Below are positions 24,601-38,937 of a stretch of 64,000 bases of DNA, piece after piece. The DNA lies in assembly GCA_947652605.1 (NCBI GenBank), contig CANTFG010000195.1, forward strand, positions 46,274 through 110,273, written 5' to 3'. The first letter of the stretch is position 1. Each line of letters starts with the position of its first letter. A program made the translations under genes and the position numbers. Under the pieces are notes generated by a model. The model saw only the letters and a list, made by a program, of their open reading frames with translations. It ran no database searches and was not told the origin of the DNA. The stretch comes from Elmis aenea (taxonomy: Eukaryota; Arthropoda; Insecta; Coleoptera; Elmidae).

Positions 24601-27600
24601 TTAATTATTGATTTGTATATCACAGGAACAGTTTATCCATCGCCTCTTTACATGAATACAATTGTTTTGCATATGTCTTTCAATGAGCTGGTTTTAATTT
24701 TTAATAATTTCCTAAAAATACCGTGCTTTACTTAATACATATGTTCCTTGAGCGACTATTTCTAAACAATTTTAATTATTGATTTGTATATCACTGGAAC
24801 AGTTTATCCATCGCCTCTTTACATGAATACAATTGTTTTGCATATGTCTTTCAATGAGCTGGTTTTAATTTTTAATAATTTCCTAAAAATACCGTGCTTT
24901 AGTTACTACATATGTTCCTTGAGCGACTATTTCTAAACAATTTTAATTATTGATTTGTATATCACAGGAACAGTTTATCCATCGCCTCTTTACATGAATA
25001 CAATTGTTTTGCATATGTCTTTCAATGAGCTGGTTTTAATTTTTAATAATTTCCTAAAAATACCGTGCTTTAGTTAATACATATGTTCCTTGAGCGACTA
25101 TTTCTAAACAATTTTAATTATTGATTTGTATATCACAGGAACAGTTTATCCATCACCTCTTTACATGAATACAATTGTTTTGCATATGTCTTTCAAAGAG
25201 ATGGTTTTAATTTTTAATAATTTCCTAAAAATACCGTGCTTTAGTTAATACATATGTTCCTTGAGCGACTATTTCGAAACAATTTCAATTATTGATTTGT
25301 ATATCACAGGAACAGTTTATCCATCGCCTCTTTACATGAATACAATTGTTTTGCATATGTCTTTCAATGAGCTGGTTTTAATTTTTAATAATTTCCTAAA
25401 AATACCATGCTTTAGTTAATACATATGTTCCTTGAGCGACTATTTCAAAATAATTTTAATTATTGATTTGTATATCACAGGAACAGTTTATCCATCGCCT
25501 CTTTACATGAATACAATTGTTTTGCATATGTCTTTCAATGAGCTGGTTTTAATTTTTAATAATTTCCTAAAAATACCGTGCTTTAGTTAATACATATGTT
25601 CCTTGAGCGACTATTTCGAAACAATTTCAATTATTGATTTGTATATCACAGGAACAGTTTATCCATCGCCTCTTTACATGAATACAATTGTTTTGCATAT
25701 GTCTTTCAATGAGCTGGTTTTAATTTTTAATAATTTCCTAAAAATACCGTGCTTTAGTTAATACATATGTTCCTTGAGCGACTATTTCTGAACAATTTTA
25801 ATTATTGATTTGTATATCACAGGAACAGTTTATCCATCGCCTCTTTACATGAATACAATTGTTTTGCATATGTCTTTCAATGAGCTGGTTTTAATTTTTA
25901 ATAATTTCCTAAAAATACCGTGCTTTAGTTAATACATATGTTACTTGAGCGACTATTTCGAAACAATTTCAATTATTGATTTGTATATCACAGGAACAGT
26001 TTATCCATCGCCTCTTTACATGAATACAATTGTTTTGCATATGTCTTTCAATGAGCTGGTTTTAATTTTTAATAATTTCCTAAAAATACCGTGCTTTAGT
26101 TAATACATATGTTCCTTGAGCGACTATTTCGAAACAATTTTAATTATTGATTTGTATATCACAGGAACAGTTTATCCATCGCCTCTTTACATGAATACAA
26201 TTGTTTTGCATATGTCTTTCAATGAGCTGGTTTTAATTTTTAATAATTTCCTAAAAATACCGTGCTTTAGTTAATACATATGTTACATGAGCGACTATTT
26301 CGAAACAATTTCAATTATTGATTTGTATATCACAGGAACAGTTTATCCATCGCCTCTTTACATGAATACAATTGTTTTGCATATGTCTTTCAATGAGCTG
26401 GTTTTAATTTTTAATAATTTCCTAAAAATACCGTGCTTTAGTTAATACATATGTTCCTTGAGCGACTATTTCTGAACAATTTTAATTATTGATTTGTATA
26501 TCACAGGAACAGTTTATCCATCGCCTCTTTACATGAATACAATTGTTTTGCATATGTCTTTCAATGAGCTGGTTTTAATTTTTAATAATTTCCTAAAAAT
26601 ACCGTGCTTTAGTTAATACATATGTTCCTTGAGCGACTATTTCTAAACAATTTTAATTATTGATTTGTATATCACAGGAACAGTTTATCCATCGCCTCTT
26701 TACATGAATACAATTGTTTTGCATATGTCTTTCAATGAGCTGGTTTTAATTTTTAATAATTTCCTAAAAATACCGTGCTTTAGTTACTACATATGTTCCT
26801 TGAGCGACTATTTCTAAACAATTTTAATTATTGATTTGTATATCACAGGAACAGTTTATCCATCGCCTCTTTACATGAATACAATTGTTTTGCATATGTC
26901 TGTCAATGAGCTGGTTTTAATTTTTAATAATTTCCTAAAAATACCGTGCTTTAGTTAATACATATGTTCCTTGAGCGACTATTTCTGAACAATTTTAATT
27001 ATTGATTTGTATATCACAGGAACAGTTTATCCATCACCTCTTTACATGAATACAATTGTTTTGCATATGTCTTTCAAAGAGATGGTTTTAATTTTTAATA
27101 ATTTCCTAAAAATACCGTGCTTTAGTTAATACATATGTTCCTTGAGCGACTATTTCGAAACAATTTCAATTATTGATTTGTATATCACAGGAACAGTTTA
27201 TCCATCGCCTCTTTACATGAATACAATTGTTTTGCATATGTCTTTCAATGAGCTGGTTTTAATTTTTAATAATTTCCTAAAAATACCGTGCTTTAGTTAA
27301 TACATATGTTCCTTGAGCGACTATTTCGAAACAATTTTAATTATTGATTTGTATATCACAGAAACAGTTTATCCATCGCCTCTTTACATGAATACAATTG
27401 TTTTGCATATGTCTTTCAATGAGCTGGTTTTAATTTTTAATAATTTCCTAAAAATACCGTGCTTTAGTTAATACATATGTTCCTTGAGCGACTATTTCGA
27501 AACAATTTTAATTATTGATTTGTATATCACAGGAACAGTTTATCCATCGCCTCTTTACATGAATACAATTGTTTTGCATGTCTTTCAATGAGCTGGTTTT

Positions 27601-28719
27601 AATTTTTAATCATTTCCTAAAAATACCGTGCTTTAGTTAATACATATGTACCTTGAGCGACTATTTCGAAACAATTTTAATTATTGATTTGTATATCACA
27701 GGAAGAGTTTATCCTTCGCATCTTTACATGAAAAAAATTGTTTTGCATATGTCTTTCAATGAGCTGGTTTTAATTTTTAATAATTTCCTAAAAATGCCGT
27801 GCTTTAGTTAATACATGTGTTCCTTGAGCGACTATTTCGAAAAAAATTTAATTATTGATTTGTATATCACAGGAACAGTTTATCCATCGCCTCTTTACAT
27901 GAATACAATTGTTTTGCATATGTCTTTCAATGAGCTGGTTTTAATTTTTAATAATTTCCTAAAAATACCGTGCTTTAGTTAATACATATGTTCCTTGAGC
28001 GACTATTTCTAAACAATTTTAATTATTGATTTGTATATCACAGGAACAATTTATCCACCGCTTCTTTACATGAATACAATTGTTTTGCATATGTCTTTCA
28101 ATGAGCTGGTTTTAATTTTTAATAATTTCCTAAAAATACCGTGCTTTAGTTAATACATACATATGTTCCTTGAGCGACTATTTCTAAACAATTTTAATTA
28201 TTGATTTGTATATCACAGGAACAATTTATCCACCGCTTCTTTACATGAATACAATTGTTTTGCATATGTCTTTCAATGAGCTGGTTTTAATTTTTAATAA
28301 TTTCCTAAAAATACCGTGCTTTAGTTAATACATATGTTCCTTGAGCGACTATTTCTAAACAATTTTAATTATTGATTTGTATATCACAGGAACAGTTTAT
28401 CCATCGCCTCTTTACATGAATACAATTGTTTTGCATATGTCTTTCAATGAGCTGGTTTTAATTTTTAATAATTTCCTAAAAATACCGTGCTTTAGTTAAT
28501 ACATATGTTCCTTGAGCGACTATTTCTACACAATTTTAATTATTGATTTGTATATCACAGGAACAGTTTATCCATCGCCTCTTTACATGAATACAATTGT
28601 TTTGCATATGTCTTTCAATGAGCTGGTTTTAATTTTTAATAATTTCCTAAAAATACCGTGCTTTAGTTAATACATATGTTCCTTGAGCGACTATTTCGAA
28701 ACAATTTTAATTATTGATT

Positions 28720-30560
28720 TGTATATCACAGGAAAAGTTTATCCATAGCCTCTTTACATGAATACAATTGTTTTGCATATGTCTTTCAATGAGCTGGTTT
28801 TAATTTTTAATACTTTCCTAAAAATACCGTGCTTTAGTTAATACATATGTTCCTTGAGCGACTATTTCTAAACAATTTTAATTATTGATTTGTATATCAC
28901 AGGAACAGTTTATCCATCGCCTCTTTACATGAATACAATTGTTTTGCATATGTTTTTCAATGAGCTGGTTTTAATTTTTAATAATTTCCTAAAAATACCG
29001 TGCTTTAGTTAATACATATGTTCCTTGAGCGACTATTTCGAAAAAAATTTAATTATTGATTTGTATATCACAGGAACAGTTTATCCATCGCCTCTTTACA
29101 TGAATACAATTGTTTTGCATATGTCTTTCAATGAGCTGGTTTTAATTTTTAATAATTTCCTAAAAAGACCGTGCTTTAGTTAATACATATGTTCCTTGAG
29201 CGACTATTTCTAAACAATTTTAATTATTGATTTGTATATCACAGGAACAGTTTATCCATCGCCTCTTTACATGAATACAATTGTTTTGCATATGTCTTTC
29301 AATGAGCTGGTTTTAATTTTTAATAATTTCCTAAAAAGACCGTGCTTTAGTTAATACATATGTTCCTTGAGCGACTATTTCGAAACAATTTCAATTATTG
29401 ATTTGTATATCACAGGAACAGTTTATCCATCGCCTCTTTACATGAATACAATTGTTTTGCATATGTCTTTCAATGGAGCTGGTTTTAATTTTTAATAATT
29501 TCCTAAAAATACCGTGCTTTAGTTAATACATATGTTCCTTGAGCGACTATTTCGAAACAATTTTAATTATTGATTTGTATATCACAGAAACAGTTTATCC
29601 ATCGCCTCTTTACATGAATACAATTGTTTTGCATATGTCTTTCAATGAGCTGGTTTTAATTTTTAATAATTTCCTAAAAATGCCGTGCTTTAGTTAATAC
29701 ATGTGTTCCTTGAGCGACTATTTCGAAACAATTTTAATTATTGATTTGTATATCACAGGAACAGTTTATCCATCGCCTCTTTACATGAATACAATTGTTT
29801 TGCATATGTCTTTCAATGAGCTGGTTTTAATTTTTAATAATTTCCTAAAAATACCGTGCTTTAGTTAATACATATGTTCCTTGAGCGACTATTTCGAAAA
29901 AAATTTAATTATTGATTTGTATATCACAGGAACAGTTTATCCATCGCCTCTTTACATGAATACAATTGTTTTGCATATGTCTTTCAATGAGCTGGTTTTA
30001 ATTTTTAATAATTTCCTAAAAATACCGTGCTTTAGTTAATACATATGTTCCTTGAGCGACTATTTCGAAACAATTTCAATTATTGATTTGTATATCACAG
30101 AAACAGTTTATCCATCGCCTCTTTACATGAATACAATTGTTTTGCATATGTCTTTCAATGAGCTGGTTTTAATTTTAATAATTTCCTAAAAATACCGTGC
30201 TTTAGTTAATACATATGTTCCTTGAGCGACTATTTCTAAACAATTTTAATTAATGATTTGTATATCACAGGAACAGTTTATCCATCGCCTCTTTACATGA
30301 ATACAATTGTTTTGCATATGTCTTTCAATGAGCTGGTTTTAATTTTTAATAATTTCCTAAAAATGCCGTGCTTTAGTTAATACATGTGTTCCTTGAGCGA
30401 CTATTTCGAAACAATTTTAATTATTGATTTGCATATCACAGGAACAGTTTATCCATCGCCTCTTTACATGAATACAATTGTTTTGCATATGTCTTTCAAT
30501 GAGCTGGTTTTAATTTTTAATAATTTCCTAAAAATACCGTGCTTTAGTTAATACATATGT
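28720..30560 (+). repeat. 11-monomer module, copy A
   Basis: The module is a fixed order of variant monomers: GGAAAAG, then TGTTTTTC, CGAAAAAAATTT, AAAAAGACC, AATTTCAATT, an ATGCCG monomer, CGAAAAAAATTT again, AATTTCAATT with CAGAAAC, and ATTAATGATTT, ending in an ATGCCG monomer. The same order is seen from 37108 at a spacing of 8377 bp (GGAAAAG 28731 and 37108; TGTTTTTC 28951 and 37328; TAATGATTT 30251 and 38628), and also within each 28-monomer unit from 53005, 57793 and 62581. Copy A has private single-base indels at 29476 and 30174 that cancel in length. Confidence 0.82.
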
Positions 30561-31641
30561 TCCTTGAGCGACTATTTCTAAACAATTTTAATTACTGATT
30601 TGTATATCACAGGAACAGTTTATCCATCGCCTCTTTACATGAATACAATTGTTTTGCATATGTCTTTCAATGAGCTGGTTTTAATTTTTAATAATTTCCT
30701 AAAAATGCCGTGCTTTAGTTAATACATGTGTTCCTTGAGTGACTATTTCGAAACAATTTTAATTATTGATTTGTATATCACAGGAACAGTTTATCCATCG
30801 CCTCTTTACATGAATACAATTGTTTTGCATATGTCTTTCAATGAGCTGGTTTTAATTTTTAATAATTTCCTAAAAATACCGTGCTTTAGTTAATACATAT
30901 GTTCCTTGAGCGACTATTTCGAAACAATTTTAATTATTGATTTGTATATCACAGAAACAGTTTATCCATCGCCACTTTACATGAATACAATTGTTTTGCA
31001 TATGTCTTTTAATGAGCTGGTTTAAATTTTTAATAATTTCCTAAAAATACCGTGCTTTAGTTAATACATATGTTCCTTGAGCGACTATTTCGAAACAATT
31101 TCAATTATTGATTTGTATATCACAGAAACAGTTTATCCATCGCCTCTTTACATGAATACAATTGTTTTGCATATGTCTTTCAATGAGCTGGTTTTAATTT
31201 TTAATAATTTCCTAAAAATACCGTGCTTTAGTTAATACATATGTTCCTTGAGCGACTATTTCTAAACAATTTTAATTATTGATTTGTATATCACAGGAAC
31301 AGTTTATCCATCGCCTCTTTACATGAATACAATTGTTTTGCATAAATGTCTTTCAATGAGCTGGTTTTAATTTTTAATAATTTCCTAAAAATGCCGTGCT
31401 TTAGTTAATACATGTGTTCCTTGAGCGACTATTTCGAAACAATTTTAATTATTGATTTGTATATCACAGGAACAGTTTATCCATCGCCTCTTTACATGAA
31501 TACAATTGTTTTGCATATGTCTTTCAATGAGCTGGTTTTAATTTTTAATAATTTCCTAAAAATACCGTGCTTTAGTTAATACATATGTTCCTTGAGCGAC
31601 TATTTCTAAACAATTTTAATTATTGATTTGTATATCACAGA

Positions 31642-34600
31642 AACAGTTTATCCATCGCCTCTTTACATGAATACAATTGTTTTGCATATGTCTTTCAATG
31701 AGCTGGTTTTAATTTTTAATAATTTCCTAAAAATACCGTGCTTTAGTTAATACATATGTTCCTTGAGCGACTATTTCGAAACAATTTTAATTATTGATTT
31801 GTATATCACAGGAACAGTTTATCCATCGCCTCTTTACATGAATACAATTGTTTTGCATATGTCTTTCAATGAGCTGGTTTTAATTTTTAATAATTTCCTA
31901 AAAATGCCGTGCTTTAGTTAATACATGTGTTCCTTGAGCGACTATTTCGAAACAATTTTAATTATTGATTTGTATATCACAGGAAAAATTTATCCATCGC
32001 TTCTTTACATAAATACAATTGTTTTGCATATGTCTTTCAATGAGCTGGTTTTAATTTTTAATAATTTCCTAAAAATACCGTGCTTTAGTTAATACATATG
32101 TTCCTTGAGCGACTATTTCTGAACAATTTTAATTATTGATTTGTATATCACAGGAACAGTTTATCCATCGCCTCTTTACATGAATACAATTGTTTTGCAT
32201 ATGTCTTTCAATGAGCTGGTTTTAATTTTTAATAATTTCCTAAAAATACCGTGCTTTAGTTAATACATATGTTCCTTGAGCGACTATTTCTAAACAATTT
32301 TAATTATTGATTTGTATATCACAGGAACAGTTTATCCATCGCCTCTTTACATGAATACAATTGTTTTGCATATGTCTTTCAATGAGCTGGTTTTAATTTT
32401 TAATAATTTCCTAAAAATACCGTGCTTTAGTTACTACATATGTTCCTTGAGCGACTATTTCTAAACAATTTTAATTATTGATTTGTATATCACAGGAACA
32501 GTTTATCCATCGCCTCTTTACATGAATACAATTGTTTTGCATATGTCTTTCAATGAGCTGGTTTTAATTTTTAATAATTTCCTAAAAATACCGTGCTTTA
32601 GTTAATACATATGTTTCTTGAGCGACTATTTCTGAACAATTTTAATTATTGATTTGTATATCACAGGAACAGTTTATCCATCACCTCTTTACATGAATAC
32701 AATTGTTTTGCATATGTCTTTCAAAGAGATGGTTTTAATTTTTAATAATTTCCTAAAAATACCGTGCTTTAGTTAATACATATGTTCCTTGAGCGACTAT
32801 TTCGAAACAATTTCAATTATTGATTTGTATATCACAGGAACAGTTTATCCATCGCCTCTTTACATGAATACAATTGTTTTGCATATGTCTTTCAATGAGC
32901 TGGTTTTAATTTTTAATAATTTCCTAAAAATACCGTGCTTTAGTTAATACATATGTTCCTTGAGCGACTATTTCGAAACAATTTTAATTATTGATTTGTA
33001 TATCACAGAAACAGTTTATCCATCGCCTCTTTACATGAATACAATTGTTTTGCATATGTCTTTCAATGAGCTGGTTTAAATTTTTAATAATTTCCTAAAA
33101 ATACCGTGCTTTAGTTAATACATATGTTCCTTGAGCGACTATTTCGAAACAATTTTAATTATTGATTTGTATATCACAGGAACAGTTTATCCATCGCCTC
33201 TTTACATGAATACAATTGTTTTGCATGTCTTTCAATGAGCTGGTTTTAATTTTTAATCATTTCCTAAAAATACCGTGCTTTAGTTAATACATATGTACCT
33301 TGAGCGACTATTTCGAAACAATTTTAATTATTGATTTGTATATCACAGGAAGAGTTTATCCTTCGCATCTTTACATGAAAAAAATTGTTTTGCATATGTC
33401 TTTCAATGAGCTGGTTTTAATTTTTAATAATTTCCTAAAAATGCCGTGCTTTAGTTAATACATGTGTTCCTTGAGCGACTATTTCGAAAAAAATTTAATT
33501 ATTGATTTGTATATCACAGGAACAGTTTATCCATCGCCTCTTTACATGAATACAATTGTTTTGCATATGTCTTTCAATGAGCTGGTTTTAATTTTTAATA
33601 ATTTCCTAAAAATACCGTGCTTTAGTTAATACATATGTTCCTTGAGCGACTATTTCTAAACAATTTTAATTATTGATTTGTATATCACAGGAACAGTTTA
33701 TCCATCGCCTCTTTACATGAATACAATTGTTTTGCATATGTCTTTCAATGAGCTGGTTTTAATTTTTAATAATTTCCTAAAAATGCCGTGCTTTAGTTAA
33801 TACATGTGTTCCTTGAGCGACTATTTCGAAACAATTTTAATTATTGATTTGTATATCACAGGAACAGTTTATCCATCGCCTCTTTACATGAATACAATTG
33901 TTTTGCATATGTCTTTCAATGAGCTGGTTTTAATTTTTAATAATTTCCTAAAAATACCGTGCTTTAGTTAATACATATGTTCCTTGAGCGACTATTTCTA
34001 AACAATTTTAATTATTGATTTGTATATCACAGGAACAGTTTATCCATCGCCTCTTTACATGAATACAATTGTTTTGCATATGTCTTTCAATGAGCTGGTT
34101 TTAATTTTTAATAATTTCCTAAAAATACCGTGCTTTAGTTAATACATATGTTCCTTGAGCGACTATTTCGAAACAATTTTAATTATTGATTTGTATATCA
34201 CAGGAACAGTTTATCCATCGCCTCTTTACATGAATACAATTGTTTTGCATATGTCTTTCAATGAGCTGGTTTTAATTTTTAATAATTTCCTAAAAATGCC
34301 GTGCTTTAGTTAATACATGTGTTCCTTGAGCGACTATTTCGAAACAATTTTAATTATTGATTTGTATATCACAGGAAAAATTTATCCATCGCTTCTTTAC
34401 ATAAATACAATTGTTTTGCATATGTCTTTCAATGAGCTGGTTTTAATTTTTAATAATTTCCTAAAAATACCGTGCTTTAGTTAATACATATGTTCCTTGA
34501 GCGACTATTTCTGAACAATTTTAATTATTGATTTGTATATCACAGGAACAGTTTATCCATCGCCTCTTTACATGAATACAATTGTTTTGCATATGTCTTT

Positions 34601-36048
34601 CAATGAGCTGGTTTTAATTTTTAATAATTTCCTAAAAATACCGTGCTTTAGTTAATACATATGTTCCTTGAGCGACTATTTCTAAACAATTTTAATTATT
34701 GATTTGTATATCACAGGAACAGTTTATCCATCGCCTCTTTACATGAATACAATTGTTTTGCATATGTCTTTCAATGAGCTGGTTTTAATTTTTAATAATT
34801 TCCTAAAAATACCGTGCTTTAGTTACTACATATGTTCCTTGAGCGACTATTTCTAAACAATTTTAATTATTGATTTGTATATCACAGGAACAGTTTATCC
34901 ATCGCCTCTTTACATGAATACAATTGTTTTGCATATGTCTTTCAATGAGCTGGTTTTAATTTTTAATAATTTCCTAAAAATACCGTGCTTTAGTTAATAC
35001 ATATGTTTCTTGAGCGACTATTTCTGAACAATTTTAATTATTGATTTGTATATCACAGGAACAGTTTATCCATCACCTCTTTACATGAATACAATTGTTT
35101 TGCATATGTCTTTCAAAGAGATGGTTTTAATTTTTAATAATTTCCTAAAAATACCGTGCTTTAGTTAATACATATGTTCCTTGAGCGACTATTTCGAAAC
35201 AATTTCAATTATTGATTTGTATATCACAGGAACAGTTTATCCATCGCCTCTTTACATGAATACAATTGTTTTGCATATGTCTTTCAATGAGCTGGTTTTA
35301 ATTTTTAATAATTTCCTAAAAATACCGTGCTTTAGTTAATACATATGTTCCTTGAGCGACTATTTCGAAACAATTTTAATTATTGATTTGTATATCACAG
35401 AAACAGTTTATCCATCGCCTCTTTACATGAATACAATTGTTTTGCATATGTCTTTCAATGAGCTGGTTTAAATTTTTAATAATTTCCTAAAAATACCGTG
35501 CTTTAGTTAATACATATGTTCCTTGAGCGACTATTTCGAAACAATTTTAATTATTGATTTGTATATCACAGGAACAGTTTATCCATCGCCTCTTTACATG
35601 AATACAATTGTTTTGCATGTCTTTCAATGAGCTGGTTTTAATTTTTAATCATTTCCTAAAAATACCGTGCTTTAGTTAATACATATGTACCTTGAGCGAC
35701 TATTTCGAAACAATTTTAATTATTGATTTGTATATCACAGGAAGAGTTTATCCTTCGCATCTTTACATGAAAAAAATTGTTTTGCATATGTCTTTCAATG
35801 AGCTGGTTTTAATTTTTAATAATTTCCTAAAAATGCCGTGCTTTAGTTAATACATGTGTTCCTTGAGCGACTATTTCGAAAAAAATTTAATTATTGATTT
35901 GTATATCACAGGAACAGTTTATCCATCGCCTCTTTACATGAATACAATTGTTTTGCATATGTCTTTCAATGAGCTGGTTTTAATTTTTAATAATTTCCTA
36001 AAAATACCGTGCTTTAGTTAATACATATGTTCCTTGAGCGACTATTTC
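31642..36048 (+). repeat. 14-monomer-spaced duplication, 2392 bp
   Basis: Bases 31642-33656 recur at 34034-36048, a spacing of 2392 bp, which equals 14 x 171 minus 2; the missing 2 bases are the GCATGTC deletion. Matching markers are GGAAAAATTT at 31981 and 34373, a TTACTAC monomer, a TTTCTTGAG monomer, the CATCACCTC plus AAAGAGATGG monomer, GCATGTC with AATCATTTCC, and GGAAGAG at 33348 and 35740. The matching segment is about 2015 bp, so the copies are separated by 377 bp of ordinary monomers. I saw no difference between the copies at the markers. Confidence 0.88.
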
Positions 36049-37096
36049 GAAACAATTTTAATTATTGATTTGTATATCACAGAAACAGTTTATCCATCGC
36101 CTCTTTACATGAATACAATTGTTTTGCATATGTCTTTCAATGAGCTGGTTTTAATTTTTAATAATTTCCTAAAAATACCGTGCTTTAGTTAATACATATG
36201 TTCCTTGAGCGACTATTTCTAAACAATTTTAATTATTGATTTGTATATCACAGGAACAATTTATCCACCGCTTCCTTACATGAATACAATTGTTTTGCAT
36301 ATGTCTTTCAATGAGCTGTTTTTAATTTTTAATAATTTCCTAAAAATACCGTGCTTTAGTTAATACATATGTTCCTTGAGCGACTATTTCTAAACAATTT
36401 TAATTATTGATTTGTATATCACAGGAACAATTTATCCACCGCTTCTTTACATGAATACAATTGTTTTGCATATGTCTTTCAATGAGCTGGTTTTAATTTT
36501 TAATAATTTCCTAAAAATACCGTGCTTTAGTTAATACATATGTTCCTTGAGCGACTATTTCTAAACAATTTTAATTATTGATTTGTGTATCACAGGAACA
36601 GTTTATCCATCGCCTCTTTACATGAATACAATTGTTTTGCATATGTCTTTCAATGAGCTGGTTTTAATTTTTAATAATTTCCTAAAAATACCGTGCTTTA
36701 GTTAATACATATGTTCCTTGAGCGACTATTTCTACACAATTTTAATTATTGATTTGTATATCATAGGAACAGTTTATCCATCGCCTCTTTACATGAATAC
36801 AATTGTTTTGCATATGTCTTTCAATGAGCTGGTTTTAATTTTTAATAATTTCCTAAAAATACCGTGCTTTAGTTAATACATATGTTCCTTGAGCGACTAT
36901 TTCGAAAAAATTTTAATTATTGATTTGTATATCACAGGAACAGTTTATCCATCGCCTCTTTACATGAATACAATTGTTTTGCATATGTCTTTCAATGAGC
37001 TGGTTTTAATTTTTAATAATTTCCTAAAAATACCGTGCTTTAGTTAATACATATGTTCCTTGAGCGACTATTTCGAAACAATTTTAATTATTGATT

Positions 37097-38937
37097 TGTA
37101 TATCACAGGAAAAGTTTATCCATCGCCTCTTTACATGAATACAATTGTTTTGCATATGTCTTTCAATGAGCTGGTTTTAATTTTTAATAATTTCCTAAAA
37201 ATACCGTGCTTTAGTTAATACATATGTTCCTTGAGCGACTATTTCTAAACAATTTTAATTATTGATTTGTATATCACAGGAACAGTTTATCCATCGCCTC
37301 TTTACATGAATACAATTGTTTTGCATATGTTTTTCAATGAGCTGGTTTTAATTTTTAATAATTTCCTAAAAATACCGTGCTTTAGTTAATACATATGTTC
37401 CTTGAGCGACTATTTCGAAAAAAATTTAATTATTGATTTGTATATCACAGGAACAGTTTATCCATCGCCTCTTTACATGAATACAATTGTTTTGCATATG
37501 TCTTTCAATGAGCTGGTTTTAATTTTTAATAATTTCCTAAAAAGACCGTGCTTTAGTTAATACATATGTTCCTTGAGCGACTATTTCTAAACAATTTTAA
37601 TTATTGATTTGTATATCACAGGAACAGTTTATCCATCGCCTCTTTACATGAATACAATTGTTTTGCATATGTCTTTCAATGAGCTGGTTTTAATTTTTAA
37701 TAATTTCCTAAAAAGACCGTGCTTTAGTTAATACATATGTTCCTTGAGCGACTATTTCGAAACAATTTCAATTATTGATTTGTATATCACAGAAACAGTT
37801 TATCCATCGCCTCTTTACATGAATACAATTGTTTTGCATATGTCTTTCAATGAGCTGGTTTTAATTTTTAATAATTTCCTAAAAATACCGTGCTTTAGTT
37901 AATACATATGTTCCTTGAGCGACTATTTCGAAACAATTTTAATTATTGATTTGTATATCACAGAAACAGTTTATCCATCGCCTCTTTACATGAATACAAT
38001 TGTTTTGCATATGTCTTTCAATGAGCTGGTTTTAATTTTTAATAATTTCCTAAAAATGCCGTGCTTTAGTTAATACATGTGTTCCTTGAGCGACTATTTC
38101 GAAACAATTTTAATTATTGATTTGTATATCACAGGAACAGTTTATCCATCGCCTCTTTACATGAATACAATTGTTTTGCATATGTCTTTCAATGAGCTGG
38201 TTTTAATTTTTAATAATTTCCTAAAAATACCGTGCTTTAGTTAATACATATGTTCCTTGAGCGACTATTTCGAAAAAAATTTAATTATTGATTTGTATAT
38301 CACAGGAACAGTTTATCCATCGCCTCTTTACATGAATACAATTGTTTTGCATATGTCTTTCAATGAGCTGGTTTTAATTTTTAATAATTTCCTAAAAATA
38401 CCGTGCTTTAGTTAATACATATGTTCCTTGAGCGACTATTTCGAAACAATTTCAATTATTGATTTGTATATCACAGAAACAGTTTATCCATCGCCTCTTT
38501 ACATGAATACAATTGTTTTGCATATGTCTTTCAATGAGCTGGTTTTAATTTTTAATAATTTCCTAAAAATACCGTGCTTTAGTTAATACATATGTTCCTT
38601 GAGCGACTATTTCTAAACAATTTTAATTAATGATTTGTATATCACAGGAACAGTTTATCCATCGCCTCTTTACATGAATACAATTGTTTTGCATATGTCT
38701 TTCAATGAGCTGGTTTTAATTTTTAATAATTTCCTAAAAATGCCGTGCTTTAGTTAATACATGTGTTCCTTGAGCGACTATTTCGAAACAATTTTAATTA
38801 TTGATTTGTATATCACAGGAACAGTTTATCCATCGCCTCTTTACATGAATACAATTGTTTTGCATATGTCTTTCAATGAGCTGGTTTTAATTTTTAATAA
38901 TTTCCTAAAAATACCGTGCTTTAGTTAATACATATGT
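37097..38937 (+). repeat. 11-monomer module, copy B
   Basis: This copy follows copy A at a spacing of 8377 bp. It differs from A by AATAATTT in place of AATACTTT at about 37190 and CAGAAAC in place of CAGGAAC near 37793. Just upstream, a monomer at about 36900-37070 with CGAAAAAATTTTAATT is present here and absent from the A region, which changes the spacing of the flanking TACAC monomers from 8377 to 8206 bp, one monomer. Confidence 0.8.
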
